Below, piece after piece: positions 62,088-64,000 of a stretch of DNA of 64,000 nucleotides. The notes under the pieces were generated by a model. It was not told the origin of the DNA and did no database searches. It saw nothing but the letters and a program-made list of their open reading frames with translations. Source of the stretch: Candidatus Altimarinota bacterium (GTDB lineage: Bacteria > Patescibacteriota > Gracilibacteria > Absconditabacterales > Absconditicoccaceae); NCBI GenBank assembly GCA_021734475.1, contig JAIPIU010000002.1, positions 83,592 through 147,591 on the forward strand. Reading direction: 5' to 3'. The position numbers and the translations under genes are program-made. Every line of letters starts with the position of its first letter. The stretch's first letter is position 1.

Positions 62088-64000
62088 ATGTTTGGAACAA
62101 TTTTTTTCTTTGTATTATTGGGAAGCTTGATTCCTTTGATTATCAAGAGTATAAAAGCTATCAAGATTTATAGCTATAATGATAATCGTTATAATAGGAA
62201 TGAACATAAACCATATCCTTCCAATTGGACATCGGTTATCGTTCTTCCAATAGCTGTAATCATTTCGTGGATACTTTTTAGTGTCTATGTAAATTATGCT
62301 ACTAAATTTTGGTGGTATCAAGAAGTAGGAAGGACGGATGTTTTTTGGACTCTTTTGATTCCAAAGATAAAAATCTTTTTTGCTTCATTTATAATTCTAC
62401 TTGTATCTTTCTATTTATTTACAAAGTTACAATACAAAAGTTTGTTTGGAAATAGATGGTCTCTCGCCATCAATCTCCCAATTTCTTTTGTTGTTTCTCT
62501 TGGTTTTGGTCTTTGGATTGCTAGCGAATGGCAGAACATATTGATGTATCAAAACCAGTCTCTTATGGGATTACTAGATCCTTTATTTAATAAGGATGCC
62601 AGTTACTATTTGTTTTCATTAAATTTATACGATGACTTTCTTTTTATTGCTAAAACTTTAGTCATTTGTGCATTATTGTATTCTTTGATAGTTTTTATTG
62701 TAAAAGCTGTTAGAGAAGAAATGAATTTTGCAGAATTTATGAAAACAATTCCACGTTCAGTTTGGATTTTTATAGCACTATGGTGTGGTATACATTTATT
62801 TGATAGACAAATTTCGATTTATCAATTGATGTATTCAGATCACGGTTTATTCTCAGGTGTAAATTATGTAGGTCAAAATGTAGATATACCTATCTTTCAC
62901 ACAGAACAAATCGTTTTTGCTTTGATTGGTATTATTGCTCTTTGTATTCCTTTTTTCAAAAAAGCCGAAGGACTATTCAAATTCTTATCAATCGTTACAA
63001 TTATAGTAATGTTTGGTGGATTAATCCTTCCGCTATTTATAGCTACATTCAATATTGTATGGCTTATTATTGTTTTGCTTATTGCAATTGTAATATCTAT
63101 ATATTTATTTTTGTGGGGAAGAAAAATGGATAGGGAAATTCTTGTATTGGTTAATATACTGATTACAATTATTTTTGTTCAGTTTATTGCAAATGAAGGA
63201 ATAATTCCTGCTAGTATTCAAGCTGTATATGTTTCTCCAAAAGAAAAACAGGTTGAGGCTCCTTATATCAAAAATAATATTGAATTTACCAAACAGGCAT
63301 TTTGTTTAACTGACGAATATTTGGTAGAAAAATCTATTGATTATTCAGAAAAATTAACAAAAGAAATGCTGATTTCCAACCAACAAACAATTGATAATAT
63401 CAGGATTTTGGATCATGAAGCTACTATCCAAGTGCTAGATAACTCTCAAACAGAAACTCAGTACTATCATTTCAATGATGTGGATGTCGACAGATATCCC
63501 AATACTGATGGAACTAGCAATATGTATTTTGTTGGAGCTAGAGAAATGAACCAAGATGGTTTACAGTCCAAAACTTATTACAATACTAAGTACGTCTATG
63601 GACATGGATATGGATATATCAAAGCTCGAGGTAATACTTATGATATCACTAGTGGTTATCCGATATTAGAAGTAAAAGGAATGCCAATCAGAAATGGTGA
63701 GCCAAGAGTTTATTATCAAGAAGGAGATATTCCAGAGTTTTTCTATGTCAATTCCAATCAAAATGAAATAGATTATCCGGTAGAAAAAGGTGAAATAGAA
63801 TATGCTTACACAGGCAAGGGAGGAATCTCTATAAACACAGCTTGGAAGAAATTCTGTTTTGCAAAAAAATATGATTGGAGATTGTTTTTTGGTGGAGCCC
63901 CTGTAAATGATTCTACCAAAATAATGTTAAACAGAAATGTTTCAGAAAGAGTAAAAAAGATTTGTCCATTTATTACTTGGTCATCTGACGCTCTTTTCGT
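62088..64000 (+). CDS. UPF0182 (COG1615) membrane protein, N-terminal part (cut by window edge)
   Basis: At least 637 residues, open to the window end. About seven hydrophobic helices in the first ~340 residues, with FWWYQEVGRTDVFWTLLIPK and IQAVYVSPKEKQVEAPYIKN marking the family, followed by a large soluble domain (YSEKLTKEM ... DNIRILDHEA ... YFHFNDVDVDRY-like pattern). Function of the family is unknown. No in-frame TGA and all Gly GGN, as in the upstream gene, so it belongs to the same probably acquired block. Confidence 0.85.
   Translation, partial: MFGTIFFFVLLGSLIPLIIKSIKAIKIYSYNDNRYNRNEHKPYPSNWTSVIVLPIAVIISWILFSVYVNYATKFWWYQEVGRTDVFWTLLIPKIKIFFASFIILLVSFYLFTKLQYKSLFGNRWSLAINLPISFVVSLGFGLWIASEWQNILMYQNQSLMGLLDPLFNKDASYYLFSLNLYDDFLFIAKTLVICALLYSLIVFIVKAVREEMNFAEFMKTIPRSVWIFIALWCGIHLFDRQISIYQLMYSDHGLFSGVNYVGQNVDIPIFHTEQIVFALIGIIALCIPFFKKAEGLFKFLSIVTIIVMFGGLILPLFIATFNIVWLIIVLLIAIVISIYLFLWGRKMDREILVLVNILITIIFVQFIANEGIIPASIQAVYVSPKEKQVEAPYIKNNIEFTKQAFCLTDEYLVEKSIDYSEKLTKEMLISNQQTIDNIRILDHEATIQVLDNSQTETQYYHFNDVDVDRYPNTDGTSNMYFVGAREMNQDGLQSKTYYNTKYVYGHGYGYIKARGNTYDITSGYPILEVKGMPIRNGEPRVYYQEGDIPEFFYVNSNQNEIDYPVEKGEIEYAYTGKGGISINTAWKKFCFAKKYDWRLFFGGAPVNDSTKIMLNRNVSERVKKICPFITWSSDALF

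Overview
The window is AT-rich DNA from a bacterium that reads UGA as glycine (genetic code 25). That points to the CPR lineages Absconditabacteria (SR1) or Gracilibacteria (BD1-5). Read with the standard code, nearly every gene breaks into short pieces. Read with TGA = Gly and only TAA/TAG as stops, the same DNA gives long, recognisable proteins. Invariant glycines are encoded by TGA, for example in the MurG glycine-rich loop, the PilT P-loop, the RNase III signature, the subtilase serine motif and ribosomal proteins S7 and S12. No gene I could define ends in TGA. Leaders mostly lack a Shine-Dalgarno sequence, and several promoters show TTGAC(A/T)-16 bp-TATAAT-like boxes.

Layout. 1-5.3 kb: Na/Pi cotransporter fragment, two membrane proteins, tRNA-Gly(GCC), a protein with a lysozyme-like domain, and the transglycosylase MtgA. 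5.3-8 kb (minus): two TrbC/VirB2-like pilin-type proteins, two small proteins and a PilT-like ATPase. 8.2-16.9 kb (plus): lipoprotein, LytR-CpsA-Psr protein, RNase III, SecF, an SLH-like protein, an RluA-type pseudouridine synthase and two unknowns. 17-20.5 kb: a HigA-like regulator behind an array of dyads, a NUDIX hydrolase, MurG and a DUF559 protein. 20.6-27.3 kb: a giant secreted lamin-tail/staphylococcal-nuclease protein, a polysaccharide pyruvyl transferase and ComEC. 27.5-38.4 kb: tRNA-Arg(CCG), a 1,587-residue surface subtilase with an SLH-like C-terminus, an unexplained 0.5-kb region, a large S-layer-like protein with the same SLH-like module, and an FN3-like secreted protein. 38.4-46.8 kb: TPR-like protein, a REP-associated transposase with its REPs, two TGA-free genes, LemA and HtpX, DnaJ, two unknowns and a CAP-domain protein. 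48.6-54.8 kb (minus): ribosomal genes (L28, L25, L19, two small basic proteins, S7, S12), tRNA-Lys(UUU), UvrC, GrpE and a VanY-type carboxypeptidase. 55-59.5 kb: an ECF sigma factor with a probable anti-sigma partner, a possible RelA/SpoT-like protein and a Kazal/DUF333 secreted protein.

Two blocks differ from the rest: 47.0-48.5 kb, and 59.8 kb to the window end. They hold proteins with Bacteroidota type IX secretion (T9SS) C-terminal signals plus a UPF0182 membrane protein. They contain no in-frame TGA and use GGN for all glycines, which suggests recent transfer from a standard-code organism.

The most unusual feature is repeat-derived peptide insertion. The genome carries at least three palindromic repeat classes, and the ATTCCGG class lies in frame inside uvrC (twice) and the higA-like gene (once). 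Each time it encodes a related peptide beginning SGR and ending EG. That final glycine is a TGA codon, so the insertions are open only under code 25. As a whole the gene set looks envelope-centred: pilin/PilT apparatus, secreted nuclease and ComEC, surface protease, S-layer, and peptidoglycan synthesis and trimming. This fits a small, probably host- or prey-associated bacterium that may scavenge macromolecules; that lifestyle is inference.
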